Notes under the pieces: generated by a model
What the model was told of the DNA's origin: nothing
What the model saw: the letters and a program-made list of their open reading frames with translations, nothing else
Databases searched by the model: none
Made by a program: the position numbers and the translations under genes
Source of the DNA: Actinomycetota bacterium
Lineage (GTDB): Bacteria > Actinomycetota > Actinomycetes > S36-B12 > UBA5976
Reading direction: 5' to 3'
Assembly (NCBI GenBank): GCA_947452765.1
Contig: CANGDR010000005.1
Span: forward strand, 16,826 to 80,825
DNA length: 64,000 nucleotides
Shown here: piece by piece, positions 62,701 to 64,000 of the stretch
Position numbering within the stretch: the stretch's first letter is position 1
Layout: every line of letters starts with the position of its first letter

Positions 62701-63243
62701 GTCAAGTAATTCCTGTTGATCGGCAGGATATAAAACTGAAACTCCAACAGCAGCAAGGACAGATTCCGACCAAGAAGGGATTGTTGATGACTTGCTTGCT
62801 GAGTCATCCCCAACGAATAAGACAACACCACCTTTGGGGTCTGTGCCTGCCATCGCTGCATGTCGCAATGCATCGATTGAACGATCTAGGCCAGGGGCCT
62901 TGCCATACCAAGCACCGACTACGCCATCCACTTTCATTTCAGCTTCTCGAGTATGAGCTACTTGACTCCCAGCTACCGCAGTAAGTCCTAATTCCTCATT
63001 AACTCCCATAACGTGCACAATTCCGTACTCGCTGAGCAGTTCTCGTTGGTGGCTCAACTCCAAATCGAAAGTGGCAATTGGGGAACCGGGATACCCAGAT
63101 ACGAAAGACCCCGTATTCAATCCCGCAGCACGGTCTACTCGCATTTGATCAACTAATACGCGCACGAGTGCTTGCATACCGGTCAGAACTACCGTGCCAT
63201 TTGTGGATTCATAACGTTCGTTTAGCGGGGAATTTTGTGCCAA
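59743..63243 (-). CDS. Fused indolepyruvate/2-oxoacid:ferredoxin oxidoreductase
   Basis: 1166 residues, the single-polypeptide aerobic type of 2-oxoacid oxidoreductase. The N-terminal ThDP domain has SGYPGSPIATFDLEL and VVGAWYGKAPGLDRSIDALRHAA; the middle part has FVCSGCPHSSSMRIP near residue 431 and GTGTGCGFLT; cysteine clusters CEGCGDCGTKSNC and CNKDYTCVSGDCPSF near residue 640-680 hold iron-sulfur centres; the gamma domain begins ICGIGGTGVVTVAQIL near 720. It decarboxylates aryl or branched 2-oxoacids to acyl-CoA. Start is a TTG at 63243 (AGAGGA about 11 nt upstream), the least certain part; the frame is otherwise complete. Confidence 0.93.
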   Translation of the reverse strand: MAQNSPLNERYESTNGTVVLTGMQALVRVLVDQMRVDRAAGLNTGSFVSGYPGSPIATFDLELSHQRELLSEYGIVHVMGVNEELGLTAVAGSQVAHTREAEMKVDGVVGAWYGKAPGLDRSIDALRHAAMAGTDPKGGVVLFVGDDSASKSSTIPSWSESVLAAVGVSVLYPADQQELLDYGRHAIEMSRASGMWSALKIVADVADGTSAVNIDVDRISIVKPDNVINGVEFQHALTGFLLPPSTLSLEATLNSQRPIMAMRYASANGLNKCVAKSASDKLGIIAAGKTYLDLIESLARIGLTLEACEAAGIRILKLGMIHPIDPTAIHEFVSGIDTVLVVEEKRTFVEAAIKDVLYGTKDAPQVHGKRGPAGDELLPSAGVLDVGRLTPILAKYLAERINNEKAQAWLSNQRPTSIRIDLPMISRPPFVCSGCPHSSSMRIPDDVFIGTGTGCGFLTSLQKPGIAEGGLLAQMGGEGAQWIGMAPFMTRDRMTQHIGDGTFHHSGHLAIRAAVAAGVNMTYKIFYNSAVAMTGGQNAPGVLTIPELVDVLVAEGVTRVVVTTDELKKYRGVKFPKGVKVRDRTEIVAVQEEFESVKGISVLIHEQECATEKRRKRKRGLMPDPVKRIVINERVCEGCGDCGTKSNCLSVEPVETEFGRKTRINQTTCNKDYTCVSGDCPSFVQVIRGTKIVRKVSSWPQLSQDELPTPKLRSADESVDIRICGIGGTGVVTVAQILAQAAHIAGVDVHGVDQTGLAQKGGAVVSDIKLGRRSEEPAARVAPGSADVYIACDLIVAADPMNVAVIKPGHTIAVGSTRLVPTGAMVVNPKMQAPNLEAVAAELTELCGEGRYSLFDAQTISKEIFGGEQYSNIMLLGAAFQLGALSLPASAIEEAIAINGVAVESNVQAFRRGRQMVANPKALASISESSTEFVVSQVEKAITDSIGIDPDSNLYPLVSKRVQELSAYQNTKYAQQFATVMADVVNAERTIESTEFSEAVAVGLHKLMAYKDEYEVARLHLDPQMQLQIREEFGQDAKISLLLHPPILRSLGMQNKIAFGPGSRWIIRLLAVARKLRGTPFDIFGYAHVRRVERELIEEYSQDMHWAIEHLNSRTHDSVVKLASLPDVIRGYEFIKLDNVEIYRVQRAELREEIALKFSSTESISH

Positions 63244-63350
63244 TTGATTTAATGTCCTCTTTGATGCGGGCCAGAATAACTAATTTCATCTTATTCGAAA
63301 TTAAAAAGTAAGACACGGGAATGCAAGGGTTCGTAGGTGCTGGTGCAACG

Positions 63351-63356
63351 TATTGT
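63351..63356 (+). promoter_or_regulatory. -10 element of a leaderless start (gene at 63363)
   Basis: TATTGT, then GATGAT, then GTG 63363, which opens a Tat signal peptide. Confidence 0.5.
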
Positions 63357-63362
63357 GATGAT

Positions 63363-64000
63363 GTGGCGATAAATCGAAGAGCATTTATTAGAGGCGGACT
63401 CGCAGCGGGAGTTTTGGGTGGAATGGGGCTTTCGCTCAAAGCGCTATCAGCTAAAGGCAGCGCTCAGCCGGTTCAGACGCCCTCCACAAGCGCGACAACA
63501 GCAACAGCCAGGGCAACTAACTCGCCTAGTCCAGTAACGCCTTCGCCAAGCACTTCCGCTCTGGCTTCGAATTCCGATATCAGCCACTTACTGACGAGTA
63601 CGAAAAATGTTGCCTTAACATTCCACGGCGCTGGAGATGCGAAATTAGCGCAAGCGATTTTGGATGAGGTTAAGAGCGCTGGGATCGGCATTACTGTTAT
63701 GGCAGTTGGAACCTGGGTGGTCGAACAGCCGCAATGGGCTAAGCGCATAGTCGCTGAAGGACATGACCTGGGTAATCACACCATGACCCATAAGGCAATG
63801 ATGCATTTAAATAGTACGCAAGCAAATACCGAAATTTCCTTATGCACCAAAGCAATTCGAGCTGCAGTGGGGCAGGATCCAAAGTGGTTCCGGCCCAGTG
63901 GTACTCCGATTTCAAATTCCATAATCCGAACTGCAGCGAATGCAAACGGTTTTAATCAGTGCATAACTTATAACGTCGATAGTTTGGATTACACCGATCC
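63363..64000 (+). CDS. Tat-exported polysaccharide deacetylase (partial, 3' end outside window)
   Basis: Reads from GTG 63363 to the right edge, about 212 codons. The N-terminus VAINRRAFIRGGLAAGVLGG is a twin-arginine signal peptide. A Ser/Thr/Pro-rich linker follows, then a NodB-type deacetylase domain: NVALTFHGAGD (motif 1, usually TFDDGP), GHDLGNHTMTHKAM (motif 2, His metal ligands) and FRPSGTP (motif 3). Motif 1 has lost the paired Asp. It acts outside the membrane on a glycan, perhaps peptidoglycan. An upstream ATG at 63321 is possible but would put 14 residues before the RR motif; the TATTGT-to-GTG spacing favours 63363. Confidence 0.85.
   Translation, partial: MAINRRAFIRGGLAAGVLGGMGLSLKALSAKGSAQPVQTPSTSATTATARATNSPSPVTPSPSTSALASNSDISHLLTSTKNVALTFHGAGDAKLAQAILDEVKSAGIGITVMAVGTWVVEQPQWAKRIVAEGHDLGNHTMTHKAMMHLNSTQANTEISLCTKAIRAAVGQDPKWFRPSGTPISNSIIRTAANANGFNQCITYNVDSLDYTD

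Overview
The window reads as a chromosomal segment of an actinobacterium with a moderate GC content (mid to high 40s percent by eye) and very tight gene packing. The lineage call rests on several co-occurring signs: a dnaK-grpE-dnaJ-hspR operon with a HAIR operator, ppk1 next to a two-domain MutT1-type protein, fba followed by a DUF3151 gene, YczE-type membrane proteins, a secretin-less Tad/Flp pilus cluster, and many apparently leaderless genes. A small-genome aquatic actinobacterium (acI/Nanopelagicales-like) is my inference, not something the sequence proves. No stretch over 300 bases lacks a gene. I see no rRNA, tRNA, CRISPR array, insertion sequence or prophage.

Layout. 1-8 kb: a partial S51-like gene, then ppk1, mutT1 and pstSCAB, a phosphate and polyphosphate block with a PHO-box-like repeat before pstS. 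8-16 kb: EamA transporter, FAD-linked oxidase, two tandem YczE-like proteins, a DAO-type oxidoreductase and a semialdehyde dehydrogenase, divergent from a ThDP enzyme. 16.1-16.7 kb: a RelE/Phd-type toxin-antitoxin pair with a perfect palindromic operator. 16.7-27.2 kb: purine genes (purC, purB, purD, purA), a class III aminotransferase, a GNAT protein, fba, DedA and pyrE. 27.2-31.8 kb: the HspR-controlled chaperone operon. 31.9-42.2 kb: mostly single redox, repair and hydrolase genes, ending with kup. 42.3-46.5 kb: a probable catabolic cluster (HisD-like dehydrogenase, Asp/Glu-racemase-like protein, DadA-like oxidase, FCD GntR regulator) whose central intergenic region holds four inverted repeats. 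46.6-50.1 kb: an acyl-CoA dehydrogenase/APH-like kinase pair and an aldonolactone oxidase. 50.1-58.4 kb: a complete monoderm Tad pilus operon, including a VWA-TadB fusion and two tandem flp genes missing from a long-ORF view. 58.5-64 kb: SDR, RidA, a fused indolepyruvate-type ferredoxin oxidoreductase and a partial Tat-exported polysaccharide deacetylase.

Regulation visible in the sequence: many genes without a Shine-Dalgarno have a TANNNT hexamer ending exactly 6 (sometimes 7) nt before the start codon, the geometry of leaderless transcripts. This also decides some start codons, for example the deacetylase at 63363. Named operators include HAIR before dnaK, a PHO-box candidate before pstS, the toxin-antitoxin palindrome, a 40-bp inverted repeat between a DUF2236 gene and a serine hydrolase, and the palindrome array at 43.7 kb.
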